Origin: Haliscomenobacter sp.
GTDB lineage: Bacteria > Bacteroidota > Bacteroidia > Chitinophagales > Saprospiraceae
DNA length: 64,000 nucleotides
Reading direction: 5' to 3'
Assembly (NCBI RefSeq): GCF_016718685.1
Contig: NZ_JADKCX010000030.1
Location: 1 to 64,000, forward strand
Part shown: positions 40,025-50,497 of the stretch, one piece after another
Layout: the number at the start of each line of letters is the position of its first letter
Numbering within the stretch: position 1 is the stretch's first letter
The notes under the pieces: model-generated
What the model was told of the DNA's origin: nothing
Seen by the model: only the letters and a program-made list of their open reading frames with translations
Database searches by the model: none
Position numbers and translations under genes: made by a program

Positions 40025-40573
40025 ATGTTAAAGTCGATTTACACCATCGCTCTTTTTTATACTTTACTGTTGAGCGGCGTTTTTTCTTGTGAATTTGGAA
40101 GTAAAAAACCTCAACTTGATCCCGAAACTGAAAAGTTGCAACGGGAAGTAGACAGCCTGCGCCGGGTAAAAGAAGCGCTGCAAGACGAGCTCCATACGGT
40201 CAAAGAGGATGAAGAGTCAGGTGTTGAAACACCAAGAACGCCCACCCATACTGCCGATTCAGACGGAATTTCCCTAAAAGTGGTTTCCGCCAAAAAACAA
40301 TTCGACGCCAATTTTAATCCGATACTCAGAATCACCCTGCGCAACGATGCGGCCAAAAGTGTGGCCTCGGCCAACCTAGCGGTAGATTTCAGCTTCAACA
40401 GCACCGAAATCTCGCCCAATTGCCATTTTGAAAAAACATTGCCTTTAAAAATGTCCGCTGAAACAACGTATACCGTAAACCTGCCCATTCCCGCAGGTTA
40501 CGACAAAACCTGCGCCGACAAGGCCTGGGTGGTGGTGAAATCAGTGGTGTACAGCGATGGCACTAAGGAATAA
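40025..40573 (+). CDS. Hypothetical lipoprotein with short coiled coil
   Basis: 182 residues. The signal sequence ends in LLSGVFSC, a lipobox-like cleavage site with Cys at residue 22. Residues about 35-60 are a short coiled coil (EKLQREVDSLRRVKEALQDE). The rest looks like a beta-sandwich (ISLKVVSAKKQFDANFNPIL, VASANLAVDFSFNSTEIS). No family is recognised. The next plus-strand gene begins 11 bases later, so the two form an operon. Confidence 0.7.
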   Translation: MLKSIYTIALFYTLLLSGVFSCEFGSKKPQLDPETEKLQREVDSLRRVKEALQDELHTVKEDEESGVETPRTPTHTADSDGISLKVVSAKKQFDANFNPILRITLRNDAAKSVASANLAVDFSFNSTEISPNCHFEKTLPLKMSAETTYTVNLPIPAGYDKTCADKAWVVVKSVVYSDGTKE

Positions 40574-40584
40574 AAACACAACAA

Positions 40585-41067
40585 ATGGAAACAACAGGAC
40601 AAACTTTCAACCAATACCTGACCGCCTTGCGCATTTTGCACGGTGCCATGGTGATGGGTCTGCTCATGTTTATGGTCATCATCCATTTTGTGCTTCAACC
40701 GGAGCAGGAGGGTGATTCCGCATTATTTGTCAACCTTATGGCCGGTTTTCTGGCCATTTGTATTGCGCTAAGTTACTGGTTGTATGGCCAGCGCGTGGCA
40801 GCATTAAAAACCGAGCCCAATCTGAGTGCAAAACTCGAGGGCTATCGCTCGGCCAGCATCATCAAGTTCGCCTTGCTGGAAGGCCCAAGTTTGGCGGCCC
40901 TGGTTTTTTATCTGGTCTCCGGGAATATTGTCCTGTTGGGCATCGGTGCCCTGGGGGCCATGGTGCTCGCCATCAACCACCCTACTGCCATGAAGATCAA
41001 AACCGATCTGGACCTGAGCCCGGCGGACACCGCGCGGGTGGACAACCCGAATGAGGTGGTGATGTAG
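40585..41067 (+). CDS. Hypothetical four-helix membrane protein
   Basis: 160 residues with four hydrophobic segments (ILHGAMVMGLLMFMVIIHFV, LFVNLMAGFLAICIALSYWL, FALLEGPSLAALVFYLVSG and IVLLGIGALGAMVLAINHPT) and a charged C-terminal tail. No enzyme motif is seen; a similar fold is common in uncharacterised Bacteroidota inner-membrane proteins. It follows the lipoprotein gene by 11 bases and precedes the secreted hydrolase gene by about 70 bases. Confidence 0.7.
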   Translation: METTGQTFNQYLTALRILHGAMVMGLLMFMVIIHFVLQPEQEGDSALFVNLMAGFLAICIALSYWLYGQRVAALKTEPNLSAKLEGYRSASIIKFALLEGPSLAALVFYLVSGNIVLLGIGALGAMVLAINHPTAMKIKTDLDLSPADTARVDNPNEVVM

Positions 41068-41136
41068 CTGCTTTTAGGGTTCAATTCCACTACAGCCAAG
41101 CAGGTATCTTTTACAGCCCTCAACCATGTAATACCA

Positions 41137-43589
41137 ATGAGAAGCACGCTCATCCTCCTCCTCGTCCTCCTTTTTTGCCAGTCCATCCTGGCCCAAAGCA
41201 CCTACACCTTTACTGAAGGTTTTGGGGTAGGTCCTTGTCATCAATACGGACGAGAGGCCCTGTATACCGACCTTTTGGTACACCAGCTCATTCAGGGTAA
41301 ACTCAGCACCCCCAGCGAGGGAAGCACCTTGACCCACGACAAACAGGGCAAACCCATCACCTGGAAACGCATCCAAGCAGATACCGCCAACCGCCTCCGC
41401 GATGCCGTATTGACCAATGGTTACCTGTACCTAAGCCACCAATCCAAAGAGGAAAAACTGGCCTTGTTGCAAGTAGCTGGTCACGGTGGTTTGTTTTTCA
41501 ACGGCGTCCCTTTTTCTGGTGACATGTACCGTTACGGCTGGCTGTTCCATCCTGTCAAATTGAAAAAGGGGCTAAATGAATTGTACGTGCGTATGGGTTT
41601 TGGCGGACGCTTTCAAGGGATTAGCGCCAAGTTGATTTTTCCGGAAAAATCCGTAGCCATCAGTGTCCCCGATGCCACTTTGCCCCATATCCTGGTTGAG
41701 CGTACTTCCGAGCCATTGTGGGGAGGTATTGTTTTGATCAACCTGAGCGAAAAACCCTTGAAAAACCTCAAACTTCGCGCCAACATCGGAGGGAACACCC
41801 TCGTGACCGAGGTGCCCTTGGTCAGCCCCATGACGACGCGCAAAGTCCCTTTTCAAATGAATCCCGCCAGTGTTACCCAAAAAGGAGAGGTAAGCTGTAC
41901 CCTGACTTTGTTGCAAAATGAGCAGGTCGTGGATGAAAAAATCGTCAAATTAACCGCCCTCTCCACCAGCGAGCACCACAGCAATACCTTCATCAGCGCC
42001 ATAGACGGTAGCGTGCAGTATTACGCCGTAGCTCCTCAGAGTGGTGGGGTTAAAACGGGCGCTGCCCTGTTTTTATCAGTTCACGGTGCCGAAGTAGAAG
42101 CCATTGGCCAGGCTCGGGCCTACAAACCCAAAGATTGGGGCACCCTCGTAGCCCCCACCAATCGGCGGCCACGGGGTTTCAACTGGGAAGATTGGGGGCG
42201 ACTGGATGCCCTGGAAGTACTGGACATTGCGCAAAAACGCTTTCAACCCGACCCACAAAAAATCTACCTGACCGGGCATTCCATGGGGGGACATGGTTCC
42301 TGGTATTTGGGCGCTACTTATCCAGGAAAATGGGCCGGGGTCGCGCCTTGCGCCGGGTATCCCACCTTGATAGGGTACGGATCTGCCGATGGCAAAATTC
42401 CCGAAGGCAGCCAAAATCCAGCCGAACAAATGCTCTTGCGGGCCAGTAGCCCCAGCAATGTTCTCGCCCTGGCGACCAACTACAAGGCCAGTGGCATCTA
42501 CATCCTGCATGGCGATGCCGACCGTACCGTTTCCGTGGAATACGCCCGCGAAATGCGCAAAGTGCTGAGTTCGTTTCACCCTGACTTTTCTTACTACGAA
42601 TATCCCAATGGTGCACATTGGTACGGGGATCACAGCGTCGATTGGCCCGCCCTGTTTGATTTTTTCAAATGGCATACGATCCCCAAAGCAGAGGATGCAG
42701 ACACCTTGAATTTCACAACGGCCAATCCGGCCATTTCTGCTACTTACCAGTGGATTGGCATCGAACAGCAAGAGACTCCTCTTCAATACAGCAACCTTCA
42801 GGTCCGAAGGAATAAGACCAGCAAAAGCATCACGATTGCCACCAAAAACGTCCGGGTGCTCAAGTTGCTACCGGATGCTTTCTCCGCAGCTGAGCCCTTC
42901 AAGCTGAGCATCGACGGCCAAGAAGTTTGTACAACCTGTAAAACTGGCGATGCACCCTGTTTTTTGTAAAAAATACCCGCTGGCAAGCCGCTGAGGCCCC
43001 CGCTCCCCAACAACGCAATGCTCAACGCAATGGCACTTTTACAGAGGCATTCAAGCATCAGATGGTGTTTGTTTACGGCACTACTGGCACCAAAGAAGAG
43101 AATGAATGGGCCTACCAAAAGGCCGTTTTGGACGCCGAAACCTGGTATTATCGGGGCAATGGCGCAGTGGATTTGATTGCGGATAAAGACTTCAACCCAA
43201 GCACTTATGCCAACCGGGGCATCATCCTTTTTGGCAACGCAACCACCAATAACGCCTGGCCTAAATTGCTGGCCAATTGCCCCATCCAAATCGAGCGAGG
43301 AAAGGTCAAATTGGGCGCTGAGGAGTATTCAGGTGCCGACTTGGGGGTTTATTTTACCTATCCGCGCCCGGATAGTCCGCTCGCCTCCGTTTCGGTTGTT
43401 GCCGGCACTGGCCTAATGGGGATGAAAGCGGCTTGGGCCAATCAGTATTTTGCGGCAGGAAGTGGCTTCCCCGATTACCTCATTTTTTCAGCGGAAATGC
43501 CCAAAGAAGGGGCAAAAGCCATCAGGGCGACGGGCTTTTTTGACCACAATTGGCAGTATGCAAAAATGGATGCCGCGAAAGGGGAATGA
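41137..43589 (+). pseudogene. Secreted alpha/beta-hydrolase (prolyl oligopeptidase/PHB-depolymerase-like esterase) with long C-terminal domain; one frameshift
   Basis: About 818 residues over two frames. A signal peptide (MRSTLILLLVLLFCQSILAQ) is followed by an Ig-like N-terminal region and a hydrolase domain with nucleophile Ser in YLTGHSMGGHGSWYLG, Asp in ILHGDADRTVSVEYA and His in YEYPNGAHWYGDHS. The second frame (43062 onward, continuous from about 42966) is a further 200-residue domain (MVFVYGTTGTKEENEWAYQK). The break is at T6 42960-42965; seven T residues give APCFFVKNTRWQAAEAPA. It probably hydrolyses esters or peptides outside the cytosol; the substrate is unknown. It ends opposite the FAD-oxidoreductase gene across a hairpin. 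Confidence 0.82.
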
Positions 43590-43607
43590 TGGGCTGGAGG
43601 GTTTTAT

Positions 43608-43696
43608 TTCGCGCAGATTTCTCACAGATTCTTTCACAGATTTTACGCAGAAAAAATCCGTGTGAAATCTGTGAAAGTGTGAGAAATCTGCGCGAA
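43608..43696. repeat. Long intergenic hairpin, CGCAGATTT family, copy 2
   Basis: The left arm (about 43608-43649) and right arm (about 43656-43696) pair with a few mismatches and one small gap. Outer ends are TTCGCGCAGATTTCTCACA and its complement. Units CGCAGATTT, CACAGATT and CACAGATTTT repeat in each arm. It lies between convergent stop codons at 43589 and 43717. Related to the element at 2953-3041. Confidence 0.82.
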
Positions 43697-43716
43697 CAAA
43701 AAATACACTGATGAAA

Positions 43717-46044
43717 TCAACCATAACACCGTACCTCCAACAAGCCCGCCGGAACCTCCTCCGATGGATGTTCCACCTCAATCCGCAATGACCGCGTCAC
43801 TACCGCTTCCTCAAACCGGATGCTGCGCTGGGTCTGATGATTGTCCACAATCTCCGCCAGCAACTCATCCCGATCATTCCAGATCCGCAGGTTTTTTACA
43901 CAAAAAGGCATCTCATTTTCCGGATGCGCCATCAGCACCGTTTCCATCGGATGGTCAAAATCGGTGTCAAAATGCAGCACCAATTGCCGGATGTTTTGAG
44001 GTTCCTGCCACTCCAGGTTCAAGGTAGGTTGTTTATCAGCAAGGTCCGCCACCCAGGCATTTGGCTGATTCGTGGGCCGTTGCAAGCCGTTGCGGATGTT
44101 TTCGGCTTGAAAAGCTCGAAGCGCTGGAGTAAACTTCAACGCCAGGTTTTTCCCCGCCGGGCGGCGTTGCGGGCACCAAAACTCGAAGGCCTCTACCCCA
44201 ATGTCTTCCAGCGGCTCCTGTTTGCCATAATTAGAAACCGCTTTGTTGATGGCGTTGAACACCGTCAAAATGCCCGTGATGCGTTGGTCCGAAAACTGCA
44301 ATTTGACCTGCTCATTTTTCAAAATGGTCACAAAACCATAAGCCTGAAGTTGGGCAGTCGGACTGTTTTTGGCCAAAAGTGGGTGCTCATTGAGGGCAAA
44401 ACTGAGTGGCACACAATTGCGCCCGGGCTGCAAATGCACGACCTGTTTGGCCAAAATCACATCGGGGGTATGGTTGTCTACTTTGCTGGATACGCGGAGT
44501 TCGATTTCCAAATCCGTAGCGGCCTCGGCGTAAGGATGAATGATGAATTGGAGTGGAGCCTGGTTCGCACCAAATTGCAAAGGCAGCATTTGTGCCAGAG
44601 AAAAAGGCATCGGCTCCGCTTCGCCGCTCGGCAAAAGTTCGGCAAGTTGCAACTCGCTACTAGCGGAAATATGGGCACGTTGCACTAGGTCCGCGGCATC
44701 CTGTAAAGACAAGTGGGGAATGTGCTGCCCTGTTTTGAGTAAGGCTTGTTGCAAGGATGTTATGCGCGTCGGATCGGCCAGATCACGCGGCAACAGCCCG
44801 TGTTCGGCACACAACTTTGCCGCCATACCCACCACCTGCCCACCGTGGGCGCTGGTGGCCATTACCCGGCAAGACGCAAAGGCCACGTGACTGGCCGAGA
44901 TGATGCGTCCGGCCAGGAACAAATTGCTGATGTTTTTGGAATAATAACAGCGATAAGGAATCCCGTAAATCCCTTTGCTGTGCCACTGATTACAACTGGA
45001 CAATTCTTTTTCAGAAAAAACGCCATCAGCAGGGTGCAGGTCGATCGACCAACCGCCAAATGCCACGTCGTCATAATGGGCACGTTGCTCCACTACGTCT
45101 TGTTGAATGAGCATATAATCGCCTTCAAACCGGCGGCTTTCGCGTTTGCCGGGAATATGCCCCACCCATTCGAGGGTCAGGTTGGCAGCTTCGGGGAAAT
45201 TGCCGGAGTTTTTGATGTAATTCCAAACGCCGTACACCACTTTCCACAGTTCCCATTTGATGGTTTCGGTGTCGTGTACGGTGTCCAATCGCCCACCGTA
45301 TTCGATCCACCAGAGGCGGCAACCGAATTCCTGGGTGTTGAACGAGCGGAACTTGGGAATCTTCTGTGTCACGTCATGCGCAAAACTGGGCGCGACAAAG
45401 GGAATGGGTTTGCCCACATCTTTGGAATAAAAATAAAGGCTGTGCCCCAGCAGTTCGCCGTAAGCTTTGGAAGGCGCAAATTTTTCTCCAAACTCCTCCT
45501 GCGCCTCCGCACCCATGCGAAACGCAGCACCCGCCAAAAAGCCTAAAATGCCATCACCGGAGGCATCGCTGAAAAGTGGTGCGGTCAACTCGTAGCGGGT
45601 AGAATTTTGGGAACAAAAAGCGTAAACTTTGGAGATGGTATCGGGATCGGATTTTTCCAAATCGTACACCGCCGTATTGAGCAACAAGGTGATATTGGAC
45701 TCGCTCACCACTTTTTCCAACAAAATGGTATCAAAAATGAGCGGATTGCTGTCGGGATTGCGGTACATGTTTTCCACCAACAATTCATCAATGACTCCCC
45801 CTTCGCGGGCCCAGCGGTTGTTGTTGCCCATGTGGGAGGTAGCGCCCAATACCCAGAGCCGCACCTCGCTGGAGGAGTTCCCGCCCAACACGGGGCGGTC
45901 GGTCACCAGGGTTACCCGAATGCCTGCCCGCGCCGCCGTGATGGCGGAACACAAGCCGGACAAACCACCACCTACCACCACCAGTTCACTGTTCAGGGTG
46001 GTATTTTTGGGGTCTCTTTTATCGCTTGCTGCTGCTTTTATCAT
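43717..46044 (-). CDS. FAD-dependent oxidoreductase (PF12831-like) with C-terminal discoidin-like domain, cytosolic
   Basis: 775 residues, complete, no signal peptide. The FAD-binding Rossmann motif LVVVGGGLSGLCSAITAARA and RPVLGGNSSSEVRLWVLGA start the FAD_oxidored fold. GKRESRRFEGDYML, then PYRCYYSKNISNLFLAGRII and VMATSAHGGQVVGMAAKL, are its family landmarks. Residues about 460-610 are a linker region, and about 620-775 look like an F5/8-type C (discoidin) beta-sandwich (IRQLVLHFDTDFDHPMETV). Substrates of these enzymes are largely unknown. It is the last gene of the minus-strand polysaccharide locus, after the SSS symporter, so a transported sugar or its derivative is a reasonable guess. 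It is a paralogue of the secreted enzyme at 58488-60271. Confidence 0.85.
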   Translation of the reverse strand: MIKAAASDKRDPKNTTLNSELVVVGGGLSGLCSAITAARAGIRVTLVTDRPVLGGNSSSEVRLWVLGATSHMGNNNRWAREGGVIDELLVENMYRNPDSNPLIFDTILLEKVVSESNITLLLNTAVYDLEKSDPDTISKVYAFCSQNSTRYELTAPLFSDASGDGILGFLAGAAFRMGAEAQEEFGEKFAPSKAYGELLGHSLYFYSKDVGKPIPFVAPSFAHDVTQKIPKFRSFNTQEFGCRLWWIEYGGRLDTVHDTETIKWELWKVVYGVWNYIKNSGNFPEAANLTLEWVGHIPGKRESRRFEGDYMLIQQDVVEQRAHYDDVAFGGWSIDLHPADGVFSEKELSSCNQWHSKGIYGIPYRCYYSKNISNLFLAGRIISASHVAFASCRVMATSAHGGQVVGMAAKLCAEHGLLPRDLADPTRITSLQQALLKTGQHIPHLSLQDAADLVQRAHISASSELQLAELLPSGEAEPMPFSLAQMLPLQFGANQAPLQFIIHPYAEAATDLEIELRVSSKVDNHTPDVILAKQVVHLQPGRNCVPLSFALNEHPLLAKNSPTAQLQAYGFVTILKNEQVKLQFSDQRITGILTVFNAINKAVSNYGKQEPLEDIGVEAFEFWCPQRRPAGKNLALKFTPALRAFQAENIRNGLQRPTNQPNAWVADLADKQPTLNLEWQEPQNIRQLVLHFDTDFDHPMETVLMAHPENEMPFCVKNLRIWNDRDELLAEIVDNHQTQRSIRFEEAVVTRSLRIEVEHPSEEVPAGLLEVRCYG

Positions 46045-46098
46045 GATCTCAAGTGTAGAAAATTAATTTAATGGGAAGGTTTCACTTTTGATGGTGCG

Positions 46099-47802
46099 TT
46101 AAATATGGCTATTGGCCTCAATTTGAATCTTCTGCGCTGCCTGCCAGGGAATGATCGCCCCCAGCAAAATCACCATCGAAATGATCCGGGTCACCAGCCC
46201 TCCCGAGCTGGTCAAAAAACTCAGAATCAACAGAATTAGAGCCACAAAGACCAGGGCACCAGCAATCACCTGCATGCCGTAACGGTTTTGCTTTTTGATT
46301 TCAAGGGCTTCAGCAGGATTGGCCTCCAGCGCATCGGCAATGCGCTGGGCTTTGGTGTCGGTGTACCGCAAGTATTCTACCGCAACCAGGTTTTTGGAAC
46401 GGGCGTAAAGTTCGTAGGCCAAAAGCAGCAGCAAAGGCAGGCCAATGCCGATGATCGTTTCCAGCGCCCGACTCAACTTGAAGTCGAGCAACATTGGCGA
46501 CAGGATTTTGAAAAACAGGTTGACCGAGAGGCCAATCAGGGTAATCCAAAAGGTGGTTTTGCCATTGAGCCGTTTGGAAAACAAGGCCCAGAGCGGCGGT
46601 GCCAATAAGGGACCACCCGAAATGGCCGAAATGCTCAGCACTACTTCCACGATCCCTCCAGCCGCGGGCACCATTAAAGCAATACCAATCATGCCCAGCC
46701 CGAAGCCCCAGGAAGACAGCCGAGCTACCCGGATCAGTTGCCGATCGGATGCATCCGGCTTGACAAACCCTTTGTAAATGTCGTTGGTGAATACCGCTGA
46801 AACCACGTTCAAGGTCGTGTTCGCACTGGCCGAAGTAGAAAAATACATGCCGGTGAGCATCAGCCCCAGCAAGCCTGGAGGCAATACTTTTTGGCAAATC
46901 AACAAATAGGCATTTTCAGTATCCAGTCCCGTCAAATCTGGATTGATGGCCCGATAAATCATCGGTGGCAACATCCAGATCATCGGACTGATCAGGTACA
47001 ATCCTGCAAAAAGGAAGGCCACTTTGCGGGCCGATTTAGGGCTATCCACACTGGTGTAGCGCTGCACAAAAGTCCAGTTGCCCCCGATGTAGGCGATATG
47101 ATACAATACAAAAGCCAGCACAAAACCCAGGGTGTATTCCCCGTTGAGGAGATTAAAAAAATCGTCGGGAACCTGCTGCGTAAAGTTGCTAAAACCGCCC
47201 ACCTGCCCCAGCGAAAGGGGCAGCAAAATGAATACCGCCGCCGTCAGGATGACGAATTGCAGGATATCGGTCACCATCACCGCCCACAATCCACCCACCG
47301 CCGTGTAGGAAATCATAAACAAACCCAGCACAATCGTGGACTCAAACAGCGGATAACCCAGCGATACACTCACCAGTTTGGCCACCGGGTACAACACCGA
47401 ACCTTTGATAAAAACCGATACCAACGTGAAAATCCCGATGTAAAACTTCTGCACGTTTTCGCCCAGTCTTTCGCGAATGAACTCGGCAGCCGTGAGATTG
47501 CCCGTAGCCCGCCAGCGGGGCGACAGGAACAAACCCGTTACCAAAGCCCCCAGGCACATCGTCCACTGAATGGTCACCGCCACCCAGCCGTGTTTGTAGG
47601 CAATAGAACCCCAGGCCACAAAAGTCCCCGCCGAAAAGAAGGACATGAACAGGGACAGTCCGCCGATGAACCAGGGTACTGCTTCGCCGCCCGCAAAAAA
47701 AGATTTGAGGTTGCGGCCAGTCCGGGCAAAGAGCATCCCGATGCCCAGCACAAAGGCAGAGAAGATAAAAATGACGGCGGTATCGATGTAGGCGTTCAAC
47801 AT
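46099..47802 (-). CDS. Sodium:solute symporter (SSS family)
   Basis: 567 residues with about 13-14 TM helices. The SSS fold is indicated by the early TM1 segment (AVIFIFSAFVLGIGMLFART), the FFAGGEAVPWFIGGLSLFMS stretch with unwound TM1, GNLTAAEFIRERLG, and FSTSASANTTLNVVSAVFTN, which carries the conserved Ser/Asn Na+-site region. It imports a solute with Na+ across the inner membrane. It is placed between the secreted carbohydrate-active-like gene and the cytosolic FAD oxidoreductase in the polysaccharide locus. Probably a monosaccharide or uronate importer for the end product. Confidence 0.88.
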   Translation of the reverse strand: MLNAYIDTAVIFIFSAFVLGIGMLFARTGRNLKSFFAGGEAVPWFIGGLSLFMSFFSAGTFVAWGSIAYKHGWVAVTIQWTMCLGALVTGLFLSPRWRATGNLTAAEFIRERLGENVQKFYIGIFTLVSVFIKGSVLYPVAKLVSVSLGYPLFESTIVLGLFMISYTAVGGLWAVMVTDILQFVILTAAVFILLPLSLGQVGGFSNFTQQVPDDFFNLLNGEYTLGFVLAFVLYHIAYIGGNWTFVQRYTSVDSPKSARKVAFLFAGLYLISPMIWMLPPMIYRAINPDLTGLDTENAYLLICQKVLPPGLLGLMLTGMYFSTSASANTTLNVVSAVFTNDIYKGFVKPDASDRQLIRVARLSSWGFGLGMIGIALMVPAAGGIVEVVLSISAISGGPLLAPPLWALFSKRLNGKTTFWITLIGLSVNLFFKILSPMLLDFKLSRALETIIGIGLPLLLLLAYELYARSKNLVAVEYLRYTDTKAQRIADALEANPAEALEIKKQNRYGMQVIAGALVFVALILLILSFLTSSGGLVTRIISMVILLGAIIPWQAAQKIQIEANSHI

Positions 47803-47832
47803 GTACGTGTTTTGGTGAATGTTGTTTCTTCT

Positions 47833-47925
47833 TTAGGTGTGTCTTAAGTGTCTTAGGTTTCTTAGGTGGTGAAAAACAGTTTTTTTACCACCTAAGAAAC
47901 CTAAGACACTTAAGACACACCTAAG
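47833..47925. repeat. Long intergenic hairpin, CTTAGGTNN family, copy 3 (most perfect)
   Basis: Arms of about 44 bases (47833-47876 and 47882-47925) are nearly perfect reverse complements. The left arm contains CTTAAGTGT, CTTAGGTTT and CTTAGGTGG in tandem, then TGAAAAA. The right arm overlaps the 3' end of the gene at 47910: its last codons and TAA stop are inside the repeat. The element is within a same-strand gene set, between that gene and the SSS gene. Confidence 0.92.
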
Positions 47926-50464
47926 CAATCAGAGATAAAGGCCAAAAACCATTTAGTGGTCAAGGTGATCGTCAGGATTTCAAAGCCCAGTGCTGGTAGC
48001 TGCCTGGCCTTTGCCGCAGCGCCCTTGATGCTGAGTTGAAAATCTGTAGCCTGCGCCCGGTTGTTCATCAAAATCACAAAAACCTTGTCTTTTTTCTCCG
48101 TAGTCGCCAGCAAGTAATCAATCGCCGGATGGTCGACTTTGACTATATTTTCATCCACAATCAGTCGCGCTTTTTGGCCATTGATTGTGCCAGGCGCAAA
48201 ACCATAGGCCTGATGTGGCCCAACTTTGGGCGTTACAAATCCCCGGGGGAAACGCACCTGCCCATTCGAGCGCAATTCTGCTTCAGCCATCAGGTAATCG
48301 GTCAACCAGCCAATTTGCCACCAGGCGTGGTGCGGGTAAGGCCCGGCGCCCCGGTTCATCGCATTCCAGTAATAAGAAGCGACACTGGTTTTGGCGTCCA
48401 CAAAAGCATCACGGCCCCAGGCACCCGCCCGCGCCAGATCGGCGAAGATGGGTTCTTTGGTGATTCCATACATGCGGATGAACAAACCCGCGTGGCTGCA
48501 CAATTGAATCGGCCCGTGGATATTGGAAGAACCAAAAATCCCGCCGTGTTCAAAACTGAGTCCGGCCTGGGCAATTTCCCAGTCCTGTCGCTCCACCCCA
48601 TTCACGGTTTTAGCAGCAGTAGTAGGAATGGGATGGGTGAAAATGGAAGTGGTGTATATCTTGGCCGCGCTGATGGCGGCGGTTTTATATTTTGCTTGTT
48701 GGGTCAGGTCAAAAAGGTCGAGAAAAGCCTGGGCGGTTTGAGCTGTGGCAAAATCGGGTGCGTAACGAGCATCCCCACATACGCCCAGGTAGCTCCCCTT
48801 GGCAACGGCGGCCTGCAACAACCAATCCGCTCCTTTTTGGGCCGCGACAGGTAACGCGGGTCTTTCAAAATGCGGTAAGCCACTACCAAACCATAAAAAG
48901 TAGCCCGCAAATCCTTGATGTCTTTGAACAATTCCGCTTCATTTTTGCGGTCGTAGGCTACGGCCCAACTGCCATCGGCTTTTTGGTTTTTCAACAACCA
49001 CTCCGCTCCGGCGCGCAGGCGCGCTTTCAATTCGGCGTTGTTGGGTTCAAAAAGCAGGATATTGCCAATGTCGAGCATGGTGTAGTAGGTCACCGCGATG
49101 GGCTCCACCACTTCACCCCATTCCTCTACGAATTTTTTGCTTTTGGCCAGGTAGTATTGTCCCGCGAGCGAACCGTTGAAAAAACCGGGCTCGCTGATTT
49201 GTTGTACAAATTTGAAATTGAGCGCGTAAGGCAGTACATTTTTGGTCAACAAGGTATCCTGCGTCGCATTCGCCAACATCCACATGGCACCGTAATCGGA
49301 GTTTTTCATGGCGTCCTTGTTGGAGCCCACTACGCCACCGAGGTAAGATTGTGCCCCAATTTTTCGCCCCTGAAACTCCTCAATGTTCCACAGCGAGGTT
49401 TGTGGATCGCTGAGGTAATGGTGCATTTGTTGGATGCGGCTGGTCAGGGATTGTTTGCTTTGGCGCAGCGCCAGGGCAGATTTGAGCTGGTACACATCGT
49501 AGGCCGCGTGTTTGATGGCCTGAAACCAATCGCCAGTGCCGAGGTGATAGCGGGAAGTGTAGGTGATTGCCTCGCCAGCTTTCAGCAAAGATTTGGGCTC
49601 GCCCAAAACGGGATAATACAAGGTAGGCGACAGCTGCGCCTTGCGGTTTTTGTGCGAAAGGCCAATGTTCCAGTCGTGGAGCGTGTTTTTGTCTTTGGCC
49701 CAGGGATCGCGGCAAAGGCTGGGGTCGGCAATCAGGGCCAGGGTCAGTCCAGTTTTGGTGCTCACCAATGGTGCCAGCGTGCTGGCCGAGCGCTCGCGGT
49801 AAACCACCGGCAAGGCAGGAACACCATGCCCATAAGCATAGGACAAGGCAAAGTTGGGTTGAATGTAATTTCCATGAAAATAACCAGGCACGGAGGCCCA
49901 GGCCAGGTTGCTTTCGCTGATGTTGGCCAAACTCGGGGTAGCTAGCGAGTAATACCCGTCTTTTTTTACTTTAAGGGTTTGAGTTAGGAGGATGTCGTTG
50001 GGGAATTTGGGGTCAAAACGCCACTCGGCCACCAGAATGCCTTGCTCGGTTTCCTGTTCAAAGCGTAGTTGATTAGGCGCAATTTGCTGGCCTTTTTGCG
50101 CAAAAAAATGCAGTGCCTGTCCGGCAGTGTTCAGCGAAACGGGGTTGATGCTTTCCGCCCAAATCTTTTGCTGGTAATGGTAAGTGTCTTCGGGGAATTT
50201 TTGCCCGGTGATGCTTTTGAAAGTGGAATCGGGGTCTGTTTTGGGTTTTTCGGCACTGTACAGTAAAGTGTGTTCTCCTGAGGGCTGCTCCAGGTTGACC
50301 CAGGTCTGGCCTTTTTTAACGGCAATGGTTTTGATGCGCCAGCCCGATCCGCTGTTTTCCCAACGCAGGCGCAGGTTGGCATTGGCCAGGTTGAGCACCT
50401 GCGGCGTTTGAGCCGCGAGGCACAGGATCATGCTGCTGAACAAAAAAGAGAATAAAAATTTCAT
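47910..50464 (-). pseudogene. Secreted (alpha/alpha)6-barrel-like protein, probably carbohydrate-active; one frameshift
   Basis: About 850 residues over two frames with a signal peptide (MKFLFSFLFSSMILCLAAQ). The N-terminal half is beta-rich (LANANLRLRWENSGSGWRIK). The C-terminal half has a helical repeat pattern with aromatic residues (YTMLDIGNILLFEPNNAELK, RAGAEWLLKNQKADGSWAVA, FIRMYGITKEPIFADLARAG) like six-hairpin glycosidases and epimerases. No exact family or catalytic acid is claimed. The break at 48834-48838 (A5 on the coding strand) is cured by one base to give RPKKGADWLLQAAVAKGSYL. Position between the GH9-like protein and the SSS symporter supports action on an imported oligosaccharide. 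Last codons lie inside a hairpin repeat. Confidence 0.65.
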
Positions 50465-50497
50465 GTCTCTTTTGCTGCGGTGTTTTTGTTTGCTAAA

